Shown: positions 45,305 to 54,486, counted from the first letter of the stretch. The stretch is 64,000 nucleotides of DNA from JAVBMP01 sp031552195 (GCA_031552195.1 JAVBMT010000009.1:1-64000), one strand, 5' to 3'. The notes: a model not told the origin generated them from the letters alone. A program made the numbers and translations.

Positions 45305-46399
45305 ATGAGCAACGCGGATTTCAAACATCACATGATTAAAGAAATCTACGAGCAGGGAAGGGTTTTGCGGGATTGTCTTAAAAATCGCCTTGTCTCTGAC
45401 GCCCAGGGCGGAAAAATAGTTATGCCCGAACTGGACGGGCTTCCCGTGCCGGAGCGCTTGCGCATCATAGGATGCGGAACGTCCTCGCACGCCGGACTCT
45501 GGGCCGCGAATTTGCTGGAAACATGGGCGCAGATTCCCACTGTGGTGGATCTGGCCTCGGAAACGCGTTATCATTCCCCCTGCTACGCAAAAGGGGAAAT
45601 GGCCCTGGCCATCAGCCAGTCCGGCGAAACCGCCGACACCCTGGCCGCTTTCAACCAGGCCAAGGCGAAAGGACTTAAAATAGTAACCATATGCAACGCG
45701 CCCGGCTCTACCATGATGCGCGAATCGGACGCGGTGTTCTACACCGAAGCCGGCCCTGAATTGTCGATTGCCTCAACCAAGGCCATGACGGCGCAGATGT
45801 TCCTGCTCATGCTCATGGCCATCTACTGGGGGCAGCGCAAAGGGTGCCTGGGCGAACACGCGGCCGAAGTGACCGCGGTGCTGAAAGCCTTGCCCGGACT
45901 GGCCGGCAAGGTGGATGAAGTTTTGCCCACGCTGCACGCCGAAGCCGCCCCCCTGGCGAAAAAATACGCCAGGTTCGGGCATTTTCTTTTCGTCGGGCGC
46001 GGGCTTTCCTGCCCCCTGGCCCGCGAAGGGGCTCTCAAGCTTAAGGAAACCTCTTACATTCACGCGGAAGGCTACTCGCTGGGTGAAGTGCGCCACGGGC
46101 CCATGGCCATGGTGGATGATTCCCTGCCCACTTTCGCTATTCTTCTGCGTGACAAAGACAGCGAAAAGAGCCTTGGCAACGTGGAAGAAATCCACAGCCG
46201 GGGCAGCCATGTTCTGGCCCTTGTCAACCCCGGCATGTCCCTCAAGGCGTCCGACGTCTGGACAATTCCGGAACAGCCCTGGCCGCTGAACTCCTTTATC
46301 GCCCTTCCGGCCTTCCAGTGCTTCTGCTATGAAATAGCCTGCGCCCTGGGCCGCGATGTGGATTCGCCCCGCAACCTGGTGAAAAGCGTCGGCGAATAG
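45305..46399 (+). CDS. GlmS-like isomerase-only protein with two SIS domains
   Basis: Protein of 364 residues that aligns with the C-terminal half of glucosamine-6-phosphate synthase. It starts FKHHMIKEIYEQ, as the isomerase half of GlmS does, and lacks the N-terminal Cys1 glutaminase domain. SIS domain 1 has CGTSSHAGLWAANL and SQSGETADTLAAF; domain 2 has REGALKLKETSYIHAEGY with catalytic Glu and His, and the GEVRHGPMAMVDD loop. The C-terminal DSPRNLVKSV is retained. Candidate roles: ammonia-dependent aminosugar synthesis, or a NagB-II-type glucosamine-6-phosphate deaminase. AAAGGA precedes the ATG. No N-terminal remnant is seen upstream. Confidence 0.9.
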   Translation: MSNADFKHHMIKEIYEQGRVLRDCLKNRLVSDAQGGKIVMPELDGLPVPERLRIIGCGTSSHAGLWAANLLETWAQIPTVVDLASETRYHSPCYAKGEMALAISQSGETADTLAAFNQAKAKGLKIVTICNAPGSTMMRESDAVFYTEAGPELSIASTKAMTAQMFLLMLMAIYWGQRKGCLGEHAAEVTAVLKALPGLAGKVDEVLPTLHAEAAPLAKKYARFGHFLFVGRGLSCPLAREGALKLKETSYIHAEGYSLGEVRHGPMAMVDDSLPTFAILLRDKDSEKSLGNVEEIHSRGSHVLALVNPGMSLKASDVWTIPEQPWPLNSFIALPAFQCFCYEIACALGRDVDSPRNLVKSVGE

Positions 46400-46421
46400 T
46401 TTACAGGCTGAAAAACAGCGT

Positions 46422-46460
46422 CCGGCCGGAGCCCGAAAGGATTCCGGCCGGTTCTTTTTT
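46422..46460 (+). terminator. Intrinsic terminator after the GlmS-like gene
   Basis: A stem CCGGCCGGA/TCCGGCCGG (46422-46430 with 46443-46451) followed by TTCTTTTTT. It lies 22 bases after the stop codon. Confidence 0.85.
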
Positions 46461-46464
46461 ATTC

Positions 46465-46489
46465 CGCCCGCAAGCGGGCAGCGCGGCGT
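46465..46489 (+). repeat. Partial copy C of the hairpin repeat module
   Basis: A 25-base segment (CGCCCGCAAGCGGGCAGCGC and GGCGT) matches the core of the 60-base module at 47590-47614 with one difference. It lies in the convergent gap after the GlmS-like gene. No flanking hairpin of the AGAGCATTTT type is seen here. Confidence 0.6.
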
Positions 46490-46590
46490 ATCTGAAAAAA
46501 GAGGTTTTGAATGTCGCATCCTTTTCGCAACTGCCAGCCATAGCGCGCAAAATGGATAAAAAAATCAAAATTAATCCATTCTAATGGTTC

Positions 46591-47472
46591 TTATTGGTTC
46601 GGCAACAGTCTGTAACTGAAAGCTTTATCCGAGGCTTCCACCTTGATTACCGCCGGTTCCGGCAGGTGCGCCCCGGCCACGGGGATATTTTCCCGCGCGG
46701 CCATGTTCATGTATTCTACCCTGGTTCGCACGGCCTGCGGCATGTTCATGTCAAAATTGGCGCATATTTTCGGGTTGGCAAACTGCAAGTCGGCCCCGTG
46801 CGCCAAGTCGCCCCAGAAAAGCATCCTTTTGTCTTTTGAGGCCAGCATGAAGGCCGTGTGTCCGGGGGTATGCCCGACCGCGCTCAAAGCGGTAATGCCG
46901 GGCAAAATTTCCGCGTCGAACTGGATTTCCTTCACTTTTCCCGGGTAAAGGGCGAAATTGGCCTTGATAAGGTCAATGTTGCCCTTGCGGCCGGGTTGTT
47001 CCTCAAGGGTGCGCGGGTCAAGCCAGAAATTTTTTTCCTGTTCCGCAACCATGATCTGGGCGTTGGGGAAGGCGGCTTTGCCGTCCAGGGCCAGGCCGCC
47101 CACGTGGTCGCCGTGCAGGTGGGTGAGCAGAACGTGGGTAACGGCTTCCGGCTTGAAGCCGTACCTTTCCATAGACCTGATCAGCAGTGAGCCGCTGTTG
47201 CCCAGCCCGCTGTCTATAAGCACGACCATTCCGTTGCGCTGGATGAGAAAGGCGGAAATGGAGGCTGGCACAGAGCCGGATGGAGCCATTTTGTTGATTT
47301 TATCACGGCTTTCTCCGGTAAAAATATCCGCGGGCATTTCCCTTGCCGCATCCAGCAGGGAATAGACCATGGCGTCACCAACGGCATAGGCGCCGGGCGC
47401 GGCCAAGGCGTGGCGGGCTGAAAAAAATGTCAGAAACGAAAGTGCGGCTGCAAAATAGATGATGTTGCGCAT
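46591..47472 (-). CDS. Secreted metallo-beta-lactamase-fold hydrolase
   Basis: Periplasmic protein of 293 residues with a signal peptide (MRNIIYFAAALSFLTFFSA). The MBL metal-binding motif is LTHLHGDHVGGL, with a later GHTPGHT (third ligand) and GDLAHG (Asp ligand). It resembles the AHL-lactonase or alkylsulfatase-like glyoxalase II-type group rather than a beta-lactamase; substrate unknown. The start at 47472 is preceded by GGAGGG four bases away; a longer upstream frame crosses a repeat element and is rejected. Confidence 0.9.
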   Translation of the reverse strand: MRNIIYFAAALSFLTFFSARHALAAPGAYAVGDAMVYSLLDAAREMPADIFTGESRDKINKMAPSGSVPASISAFLIQRNGMVVLIDSGLGNSGSLLIRSMERYGFKPEAVTHVLLTHLHGDHVGGLALDGKAAFPNAQIMVAEQEKNFWLDPRTLEEQPGRKGNIDLIKANFALYPGKVKEIQFDAEILPGITALSAVGHTPGHTAFMLASKDKRMLFWGDLAHGADLQFANPKICANFDMNMPQAVRTRVEYMNMAARENIPVAGAHLPEPAVIKVEASDKAFSYRLLPNQ

Positions 47473-47538
47473 ATGGCCCTCCGAAAGTTTGGTATATGCT
47501 AATCTATATAACATCTTTGAAAAATAAGGGAAGAGGAA

Positions 47539-47647
47539 AGAGCATTTTAACTTTTTCAAAGTTAAAATGCTCTGGCGGGCGCGATAGCGTACGCCCGCAA
47601 GCGAGCAGCGCGGCGTGTCTTTAGTACAAGCCGCTCTGGGCTTGTAC
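47539..47647 (+). repeat. Intergenic hairpin element, copy B
   Basis: A perfect 16-bp hairpin (47539-47554 with 47558-47573, AGAGCATTTTAACTTT) is followed by a module (47565-47624) nearly identical to copy A (55 of 60) and a second hairpin GTACAAGCC/GGCTTGTAC (47624-47632 with 47639-47647). It fills the gap between the MBL gene and livF. A downstream 13-base tail (47658-47670) recurs inverted at 53114-53126. Confidence 0.75.
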
Positions 47648-47742
47648 ATGTCAGATAAAAGATAGCTTTCTGTATTCAAAACAGATTCTTGCAGATTCAA
47701 GGCGGAAGGGTGCGTGCGGGAGGCATGCCGCGCCAACGGCGT

Positions 47743-48447
47743 TTATATGCCCAGGTAGGCCTTGCGCACCTGTTCGTTGGCGAGGAGGTTGGGTCCTGTA
47801 TCCGCCATGGTGATGCGGCCGTTTTCCATCACGTAGCCCTGGTGGGCTATTTTCAGGGCCTGGTTGGCGTTTTGCTCCACCAGGAAAATGGTCGTGCCGC
47901 GTTCGTTCAGGCTTTTGATGATGTCGAAAATCTGGCGGATCACAATCGGGGCCAGGCCGAGCGAAGGTTCGTCAAGCAGAAGCAGGCGCGGCCTGGCCAT
48001 AAGGGCGCGGGAAATGGCCAGCATTTGCTGTTCGCCTCCGGAAAGGGTGCCGCCGGGCTGGTTGGCGCGCTCCAGCAGAATCGGGAACATGGCGAACATT
48101 TCATCCATGTCGCGTTTTATTCCGTTGCGGTCTCTGCGCAGGTAAGCCCCAAGCTCAAGGTTTTCACGCACGGTGAGGTCCGGAAAAATAAGCCGGCCTT
48201 CCGGAGACTGGCTGATGCCGAGGCGCACGATGCGGTCCGGTTTTTGGTTCTGAATGGGCGCGCCCTTGAAAAGCACTTCGCCGCTACGCACCGGAACTCC
48301 GCCGCAAATGGACATGAGGGTGGTGGATTTGCCGGCCCCGTTCGCGCCTACCAAGGTTACGATCTGGCCTTCGCCGATTTTGATGTCAACGTTCCAAAGG
48401 GCCTGAATGTTGCCGTAAAAGGTGTTTATTCCGCGCAGTTCCAGCAT
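47743..48447 (-). CDS. livF: Branched-chain amino acid ABC transporter ATPase LivF
   Basis: ATPase of 234 residues in the LIV uptake system. Walker A is GANGAGKST, the ABC signature is LSGGEQQ and Walker B is LLLLDEPSLGL. NTFYGNIQALWNVDIKIGEGQ at the N-terminus and the GISQSPEGRLIFPDLTV stretch are typical of LivF. Last gene of a livJ-livH-livM-livG-livF order; 3 bases separate it from livG. Confidence 0.97.
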   Translation of the reverse strand: MLELRGINTFYGNIQALWNVDIKIGEGQIVTLVGANGAGKSTTLMSICGGVPVRSGEVLFKGAPIQNQKPDRIVRLGISQSPEGRLIFPDLTVRENLELGAYLRRDRNGIKRDMDEMFAMFPILLERANQPGGTLSGGEQQMLAISRALMARPRLLLLDEPSLGLAPIVIRQIFDIIKSLNERGTTIFLVEQNANQALKIAHQGYVMENGRITMADTGPNLLANEQVRKAYLGI

Positions 48448-48450
48448 GGT

Positions 48451-49329
48451 TTATCCCGTGAATTCCTCACCCAGATAGGCCTTGATAACCTGCGGGTTGT
48501 TTGCCACCGCCTGCGGGGTGCCGGACGCGATAACGCAGCCGTATTCCATTACGTACACCCAATCGGAAAGCGACATCACCATGTTCATGTCGTGCTCGAT
48601 CAAAAGTACGGACAGCTTGAATTCGTCGCGTATATTCCAGATAAGTTCTTTAAGTTCAATGGTTTCCTGCGGGTTCATGCCCGCGGCAGGTTCGTCAAGC
48701 AGCAGCATGAACGGCTCTGTCGCCAGGGCGCGGGCTATTTCAAGGCGGCGCTGCTGGCCGTAGGCCAGATTGCGGGCTTCTTCCGCGTAGTGGCTGTGCA
48801 AATTCAGGTATTTCAGCAACTGATAGCTGCGTTCGACGGTTTCCTCTTCCTCGCGCCTTACCTTCGGCGTGCGCAGCAACGCGCCAAGAACGCCGCATTC
48901 CGTGCGGCAGTGGCGGGCGACCATAACGTTTTCCAGCACGGTCATGCCGGGGAAAAGGCGAATATTCTGAAAGGTGCGCGCCATGCCCAGAGCGGTGGTT
49001 TCATGCGGCTTGCGGCGGGAGAGTTTTTGCTCTTTGCGTTGCCCTGCCCCGTGTTTGCGGGGCTGATAAAGCGCCACTTCCCCGGCGGTTGGGCGGTAGA
49101 TGCTGGTTACACAGTTGAAAAGCGTGGTTTTTCCGGCGCCGTTCGGGCCGATCAACGCCGTTATCTCACCTTCGCGCACGGTAAGGTCAACGTCGGTCAG
49201 GGCCATGATGCCGCCGAAACGCATGCTTACGCCGCGCGTCTCCAGCACCGTGTCTCCGGTTTTGCGGCCTTTGGCGTCGCGTTCCGTTTTGTCCGGAGCG
49301 GTGTCTTGAATTGCCCAGGCGGCGTCCAT
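48451..49329 (-). CDS. livG: Branched-chain amino acid ABC transporter ATPase LivG
   Basis: ATPase of 292 residues, second motor subunit of the LIV transporter. Walker A is GPNGAGKTT; the signature segment is LAYGQQRRLEIARAL; Walker B is LLLDEPAAGM. It has the ARTFQNIRLFPGMTVLENVMV pattern of LivG. An N-terminal extension of about 28 residues (DAAWAIQDTAPDKTERDAK) precedes the ABC domain. The livM stop overlaps its ATG (TGATG). Confidence 0.97.
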   Translation of the reverse strand: MDAAWAIQDTAPDKTERDAKGRKTGDTVLETRGVSMRFGGIMALTDVDLTVREGEITALIGPNGAGKTTLFNCVTSIYRPTAGEVALYQPRKHGAGQRKEQKLSRRKPHETTALGMARTFQNIRLFPGMTVLENVMVARHCRTECGVLGALLRTPKVRREEEETVERSYQLLKYLNLHSHYAEEARNLAYGQQRRLEIARALATEPFMLLLDEPAAGMNPQETIELKELIWNIRDEFKLSVLLIEHDMNMVMSLSDWVYVMEYGCVIASGTPQAVANNPQVIKAYLGEEFTG

Positions 49330-50771
49330 CAAGCCTCTCCTTTGGCTGATTGCAGGTCGGGGTCGTTTATAAGCCAGACCTTGCGCTCCGGTTTAAGCAG
49401 CCCTTGCGGGCGGAAAACCATCATCAGCACCATGCTCGCCCCGAAGATCAGCATGCGGTATTCCGCAAAGCTGCGCAGTGATTCCGGCAGCAGAATAATG
49501 ACGAAAGCGCCGAGGATGACGCCGAGGGTGGAACCAAGCCCGCCCAGCACCACAACGGAAAGAATGATGGCCGATTCCATGAAAGTGAAGCTGGCCGGGT
49601 GAACATAGGCGGTTTTGGCGGCGAAGAGCACCCCGCTGAAACCGGCCCAGCAGGCCCCGAGGGCGAAGGCGCTCAGTTTGGCGAAGGTTTTGTCTATGCC
49701 CATGGCTTCGCAGGCTATTTCATCTTCGCGCAGGGCCATCCAGGAGCGGCCGAGGCGTGAGTCGCGCAGGCGGCGAACCGCGAAAATAGTAAAAATAACC
49801 AGCAACAGGGCCAGGTAATACATATAGTCGTTGTTCTGGTCGGGCGTGAGATGCAGCCCGAAAAAACCCGGCGGGGGAATTTTGTCTATGCCCTGGGCCC
49901 CGCGTGAGAGCTCCGTCCAGTTTTCCAGCACCAGCCGCACTATTTCGCCGAAACCGAGCGTTACTATGGCCAGGTAGTCGCCGCGCAGGCGTAAAACGGG
50001 AAAACCGAGGCAAAGCCCGAAAAGGGCGGCCAGCAGCCCGGCCAGGGGCAGAACCGCCCAGAAGCCCAGCCCGTAGTTGCTGTTCAGGATGGCGTAAGTG
50101 TAAGCGCCGATAGCGTAAAAGGCCACATAACCCAGCACCAGCAGCCCGGTTTGCCCCACAACTATGTTCAGGCCAAGCCCCAGCACCACCCAGAGCAGGG
50201 CGAAGGTGAGCACGTTTATCTGATAGCTGTCGCCGATAAAAGGCACGGCAAGGAAAAAGGCGCAGACAAAGGCCAGCAGGGTGTTGCGGCCCGCACCCGG
50301 GGCGGCCAGCCCGCGCATGGCCCTGGCCGCGGCAGCCTGTTTTCCGCTGAGGCTGAACAGGGCGGCCAGTAAAAAGAACAGCGCGCAACCGATGGAAAAA
50401 GCGCCGCCCTTCAGCCAGAGTTGCGGGTCAGCCCCGGCGAAAAGCACGTCGCTCAGGGAAAATATGATAACCCCGGCCCCCAGAAGCAGAAAAAGCAGGG
50501 CGACGAAACGGCGGCTGTTTTCAGGTTTCTTCAGCAGGTTGAAAAGCCAGGCCATGTCCGCTTCCTGCGGAGAAATGTCGCCTTTGCGCACCAGCATGGC
50601 GCGCCAGACGAAAGAGAGCAGGAAGCTGCCCAGGCCGATATAAAGCACCTTGCTGAAATTCCACTGCACCGCCGTGGGGGTGACGCTGACGTCAACCCTG
50701 ATGGAGACGATGGGAAAGGTGAGGGCCATGAACCACAGGCTGGTAAGTAAAGATTTGATCAGTCCGCGCAT
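49329..50771 (-). CDS. livM: Branched-chain amino acid ABC transporter permease LivM
   Basis: Inner-membrane permease of 480 residues. The C-terminal two thirds is the BPD_transp_2 fold (LGLNIVVGQTGLLVLGYVAFYAIGAY; REDEIACEAMGID is the cytoplasmic loop contacting the ATPase). The N-terminal part, about 170 residues with additional membrane segments, resembles the extra region of enteric LivM. The start is the ATG at 50771 with AAGG upstream. Confidence 0.95.
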   Translation of the reverse strand: MRGLIKSLLTSLWFMALTFPIVSIRVDVSVTPTAVQWNFSKVLYIGLGSFLLSFVWRAMLVRKGDISPQEADMAWLFNLLKKPENSRRFVALLFLLLGAGVIIFSLSDVLFAGADPQLWLKGGAFSIGCALFFLLAALFSLSGKQAAAARAMRGLAAPGAGRNTLLAFVCAFFLAVPFIGDSYQINVLTFALLWVVLGLGLNIVVGQTGLLVLGYVAFYAIGAYTYAILNSNYGLGFWAVLPLAGLLAALFGLCLGFPVLRLRGDYLAIVTLGFGEIVRLVLENWTELSRGAQGIDKIPPPGFFGLHLTPDQNNDYMYYLALLLVIFTIFAVRRLRDSRLGRSWMALREDEIACEAMGIDKTFAKLSAFALGACWAGFSGVLFAAKTAYVHPASFTFMESAIILSVVVLGGLGSTLGVILGAFVIILLPESLRSFAEYRMLIFGASMVLMMVFRPQGLLKPERKVWLINDPDLQSAKGEA

Positions 50772-50773
50772 AA

Positions 50774-51691
50774 TCAAACCTTTTGCGTTTTCGGTTTGCC
50801 CAAAAGGCCGGAGGGGCGGAGGATGAGTATGGCGATAAGAATGGCGAAGGTGAACACGTCTTCATAGTCTGAAGAAATATAGCCCGCGCCGAGGCTTTCG
50901 CAACAGCCCAGCACCAGACCGCCGAGCATCGCGCCGGGAATGGAGCCTATGCCGCCCAAAACGGCGGCCGTGAAGGCTTTTATGCCGGCCAGGAAGCCTA
51001 TGCCGAAATTTATCACGTTCATGTGCGAGGCGATAAGCACGCCGCCCACGGCGGCCAGGGTTGAACCGATGATGAAGGTGGCCGAAATGATCTTATCGGC
51101 GTCAATGCCGAGCAACATGGCCATTTTGCGGTTCTGGGCCGTGGCGCGCATGGCTTTGCCCAGGCGGGTGTATTTGATGAACATGGTCAGGCAGACCATG
51201 ACTACCGCGCTGGTGACGATGATCATGAAGCTTGAGGAGCTGAGAATATGGGCCACGGGGTCCAGAAAGGGAAAGTCCGGGATAAGGGCGGGAAAGCGCA
51301 CGAACTGCGGGGTCTGGGCCAGAGACACGTAGTTCTGCAAAAATATGGACATGCCTATGGCGCTGATCAGGGGAGAGAGCCGCCCGGCCCCGCGCAGGGG
51401 CTTGTAGGCTATTTTTTCAACGGTGTAGCTATAGGCTGAACAGTAAATGACCGCCGCGAGGCTGGCCAGAATGAGGATGCTAACCGCCGGAAAACCCAGC
51501 AGGCTCAGCAGGCCGGACACGATAAGCGCGGTGAATGCGCCGAGCATGTAAATTTCGCCGTGCGCGAAGTTTATCAGCTCTATGATGCCGTAAACCATGG
51601 TGTAGCCCAGGGCGATAAGCGCGTAGATGCTGCCCCTGGTGAGCCCGCTCACCAGAAGTTCACCCAGGGTTATCCAGTCGAAAGAAGCCAT
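50774..51691 (-). CDS. livH: Branched-chain amino acid ABC transporter permease LivH
   Basis: Inner-membrane permease of 305 residues with about eight membrane segments. Typical LivH features: GSIYALIALGYTMVYGIIELINFAHGE, RATAQNRKMAMLLGID (the ATPase-coupling loop), and FGIGFLAGIKAFTAAVLGGIGS. The stop lies two bases before the livM start. Separated from livJ by a stem-loop. Confidence 0.97.
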   Translation of the reverse strand: MASFDWITLGELLVSGLTRGSIYALIALGYTMVYGIIELINFAHGEIYMLGAFTALIVSGLLSLLGFPAVSILILASLAAVIYCSAYSYTVEKIAYKPLRGAGRLSPLISAIGMSIFLQNYVSLAQTPQFVRFPALIPDFPFLDPVAHILSSSSFMIIVTSAVVMVCLTMFIKYTRLGKAMRATAQNRKMAMLLGIDADKIISATFIIGSTLAAVGGVLIASHMNVINFGIGFLAGIKAFTAAVLGGIGSIPGAMLGGLVLGCCESLGAGYISSDYEDVFTFAILIAILILRPSGLLGKPKTQKV

Positions 51692-51781
51692 ACGTCACAA
51701 TCCGTCAGATATGAAAAACGCCTCATATTTCCGTCTGTCTGCATGACGCGGAAGCGGCGGCCATGGCGTCGAGAAAGCGCG

Positions 51782-51819
51782 GCCTTTCCGCCCGTCCTTG
51801 ACGTTGCGGGCGGAAAGGC
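51782..51819 (-). terminator. Stem-loop between livJ and livH
   Basis: Perfect 13-bp stem GCCTTTCCGCCCG/CGGGCGGAAAGGC (51782-51794 with 51807-51819). It has no T-run, which fits a partial terminator or mRNA-stabilising stem that keeps the binding-protein message more abundant than the permease genes. Confidence 0.6.
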
Positions 51820-51830
51820 GCGTGAAAGCG

Positions 51831-52955
51831 TTATTTTACAGTTACGAACTTTCCGCCCTTGACCTGGGACATGGCAAAACCAACGCCCTCGGCGTCGCCC
51901 TTGGCGTCAAAGCGGATTTTACCGAGCGGGGTTTCAACGTAATCTTCACGCATGATCTTCATGATCTTGCCGGGGTCGGAAACGCCTCCGGCCTTTTCAA
52001 CCGCGTTGAGCAACGCTACGATAGCGCTGTACGCTTCCGGGTAATAGCGCCCGGGTTCGCTGTTGAACATCTTCTTGTGTTCTTCAACCGCGGTAATGTA
52101 AGCCGGCTCCTGAGTGGTGTCTTTGGGGCCGGAAGCGTACACGCCTTCAGCGTATTCGCCGGTCAGGCGTATGAAGCTGTCAACCTTCACGCCGTCTTCA
52201 GACACGAAAGGAATGTTGATGCGCTTTTTACGCATCTGGGTGACCAGTTTGGAGGCTTCAGGGTCGTAACCGCCGAAAACCAGCACGTCGGCGCCGGAGC
52301 TGCGCACTTTCTGGATAATGCCGGAGTAGTCCACCGCGCCGGTGGTGATGCCTTCAAAAAGCACAACTTCGGCCCTGCCGTCTTTTTTGATGAAATCCTG
52401 CACAAATTCGGCGTAGCCCTTGCCGTAGTCGGCCTTGTCATGCAAAATGGCCACTTTTTTGGCTTTAAGGTTGTTCAGCACGAAATCGGCCCCAAGTTTG
52501 GCCTGTTCATCGTCAGAGGCGATGGTGCGGAAAAAGGTGGGGTTCTCGCCGGACTGGGTGAGAGCCGGGGCGGTGGCGGAAGGTGAAACGACCACGATGT
52601 TGGAGTCTTTATACAGGGGCAAGGCGGCCTTCGTGGCGCCGGTGCAGGTGTGGCCTATAACGATTTTCGCGCCGTCAGCGATAAGTTTGGTGGCGGCGTT
52701 GGTGCCGAGTTCCGGCTTGCACTGGTCGTCCTGGGTGATGAGAACCAGTTTTTTACCGGCAACTCCGCCCTTTGCGTTGTATTTTTCCACAAGGATTTTC
52801 GCGGCGTTTACGGTGCCGATGCCGTAACCGGCCAGGTCGCCGCTGTGGGCGCCGGCCAAGCCGAGAATAATCACGTCATCCGCTGCGAAAGAGGGCGCGG
52901 CAATGGTCACGGCCAGCAGCGCCGCGCCGGCGATGGAAGCGAGTTTTTTAAACAT
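51831..52955 (-). CDS. livJ: Branched-chain amino acid-binding protein LivJ/BraC-like
   Basis: Periplasmic binding protein of 374 residues of the type I (LIV) family. Signal peptide MFKKLASIAGAALLAVTIA, cleaved near SFA. The mature domain shows the ligand pocket pattern HTCTGATKAALPLY and the SPSATAPALT stretch, followed by NPTFFRTIASDDEQ. GGAGG at proper distance before the ATG at 52955 fixes the start. First gene of the operon. Confidence 0.97.
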   Translation of the reverse strand: MFKKLASIAGAALLAVTIAAPSFAADDVIILGLAGAHSGDLAGYGIGTVNAAKILVEKYNAKGGVAGKKLVLITQDDQCKPELGTNAATKLIADGAKIVIGHTCTGATKAALPLYKDSNIVVVSPSATAPALTQSGENPTFFRTIASDDEQAKLGADFVLNNLKAKKVAILHDKADYGKGYAEFVQDFIKKDGRAEVVLFEGITTGAVDYSGIIQKVRSSGADVLVFGGYDPEASKLVTQMRKKRINIPFVSEDGVKVDSFIRLTGEYAEGVYASGPKDTTQEPAYITAVEEHKKMFNSEPGRYYPEAYSAIVALLNAVEKAGGVSDPGKIMKIMREDYVETPLGKIRFDAKGDAEGVGFAMSQVKGGKFVTVK

Positions 52956-53376
52956 ATTACCTCCGGAAACCTGTTGGTTGGTTTGTGATCTTGTCTTTAC
53001 CGGCACCATGCTCCGTGTTATGCTGAACCAGCCAGACGAACCGGCAAGGCACACGGAAAAATTCAACTTGGCACGAAAAGGGCCGCCTTGTCAATTAAAG
53101 GGTTTTAACTTTGGAAAGCTATCTTTCACTGTTTTTTAAGCCGAAGGCGGCGATTTTATCGCGCGCGTTAAGATCCGGACGGCTTTAGCCGTAGATTCGG
53201 CCTATTAAAGGCGACGTTTCCCTTGGTTCGCCTGGGCCCATTCGCCGGAGCGAATAGACGTTTTTGCCGTTAATCCGCTTTGCGGCAGGGCTTCCAAGGA
53301 GAAAAAACGCCGCCGGAGCGGGCGATGGCCCGGCCCCGCGGCACGCAACCGGTAATTTATAACAGACGGAGTCGCC
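52956..53376. other. Divergent gap between livJ and the Old Yellow Enzyme gene
   Basis: Contains the livJ upstream region and, at 53102-53126, a segment (TTTTAACTTTGGAAAGC, then TATCTTT) resembling parts of the hairpin repeat family. On the minus strand a TTGACA is visible near 53087-53092 but lacks a well-placed -10. No gene supported. Confidence 0.4.
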
Positions 53377-54486
53377 ATGAGCAGCCTGTTCAGCCCCTTG
53401 CCCCTCGGCGGGCTTACCCTGAAAAACCGCATAGTCATTCCGCCCATGTGCCAATATTCCGCCGTGGACGGCAAAACAAGCGGCTGGCACACCATTCATT
53501 ACGGGCAGCTGGCGGAATCCGGCGCGGGCCTTTTGATCATAGAGGCTAGCGCGGTCAGCCCCGAAGGGCGGCTCAGCCTTTATGACATAGGCATGTGGTC
53601 GGACGAATGCGCCGGGGCGCTCGGCCTAACCCTTGAAACCATACGGCGGCATGCCGCGCCGGCAATTTTTTTGCAACTTGTGCATGCCGGGCGCAAGGCG
53701 GCGCGCAAGCGCCCCTGGGAAGGGAACGGATTTTTGGCGCGTTCCGAAGGCGGATGGGAAACCCTGGCCCCTTCGGCCCTGGCGTACAGCGATGAAGACG
53801 GTCCGGAAGCCGTGCCGCGCGCCCTGAATGAATCAGGGGATGAAGCCGGGCTTGAGCGCGTGCTGGAAGATTTCGTTTCGGCGACGCGCCGGGCCAGGGC
53901 CATAGGGCTTGACGGCATTGAGGTGCACAGCGCCCACGGCTATTTGCTGCACCAGTTTCTTTCGCCTTTGAGCAACAGACGGGAAGACGCTTATGGAGGC
54001 AGCCTGGAAAACCGGCTCCGTTTTCCTTTGCGGGTTTTTGAAAAAGTGCGGGAAGCGGCCGAAGGCCTGCCGGTAGGAGTGCGCGTTTCCGCCACGGACT
54101 GGGTTGAGGGCGGCTGGAACCTTGACGAAACCCTGATTTATTCGCGGGAACTGGAAAAGCGCGGCTGCGCCTATATTCACGTTTCCGGCGGAGGGCTGAG
54201 CCCGGAGCAGAAAATGTCTCTCTGGCCCGGCTATCAGATTCCCTTCGCGGCCGAGGTGAAAAAATCGGTTAAAATTCCGGTGATCGGCGTGGGGCTTATA
54301 AATGAGCCGGAACATGCGGAAGCGCTGGTCGCCGGGAAAGAGGTCGACCTTGTGGCCGTGGGCCGGGGCATGCTTTACAACCCGCGCTGGCCCTGGCACG
54401 CGGCTGCTGCGCTTAAAGGCAAGGTGAGCGTGCCGCCTCAGTACCTGCGCTCAAAACCGAGGCTGGCCGGAGACATTTTTGAATAG
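53377..54486 (+). CDS. Old Yellow Enzyme family NADH:flavin oxidoreductase, YqjM-like
   Basis: FMN enzyme of 369 residues. The N-terminal IPPMCQYSA contains the Cys and Tyr typical of the YqjM (thermophilic-like) subclass; EVHSAHGYLLHQFLSPLSNRREDAYGG has the substrate-binding His pair; VAVGRGMLYNPRW lies near the FMN phosphate site. Such enzymes reduce activated double bonds or xenobiotics; the physiological substrate is unknown. Confidence 0.95.
   Translation: MSSLFSPLPLGGLTLKNRIVIPPMCQYSAVDGKTSGWHTIHYGQLAESGAGLLIIEASAVSPEGRLSLYDIGMWSDECAGALGLTLETIRRHAAPAIFLQLVHAGRKAARKRPWEGNGFLARSEGGWETLAPSALAYSDEDGPEAVPRALNESGDEAGLERVLEDFVSATRRARAIGLDGIEVHSAHGYLLHQFLSPLSNRREDAYGGSLENRLRFPLRVFEKVREAAEGLPVGVRVSATDWVEGGWNLDETLIYSRELEKRGCAYIHVSGGGLSPEQKMSLWPGYQIPFAAEVKKSVKIPVIGVGLINEPEHAEALVAGKEVDLVAVGRGMLYNPRWPWHAAAALKGKVSVPPQYLRSKPRLAGDIFE

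Noticed and set aside
47689..49602. A 637-residue plus-strand open frame
   Set aside because: Opposite livF and livG, which have intact ATPase motifs; antisense shadow.
53069..53074. TGGCAC resembling a sigma-54 -24 element
   Set aside because: No TTGC at the required distance.
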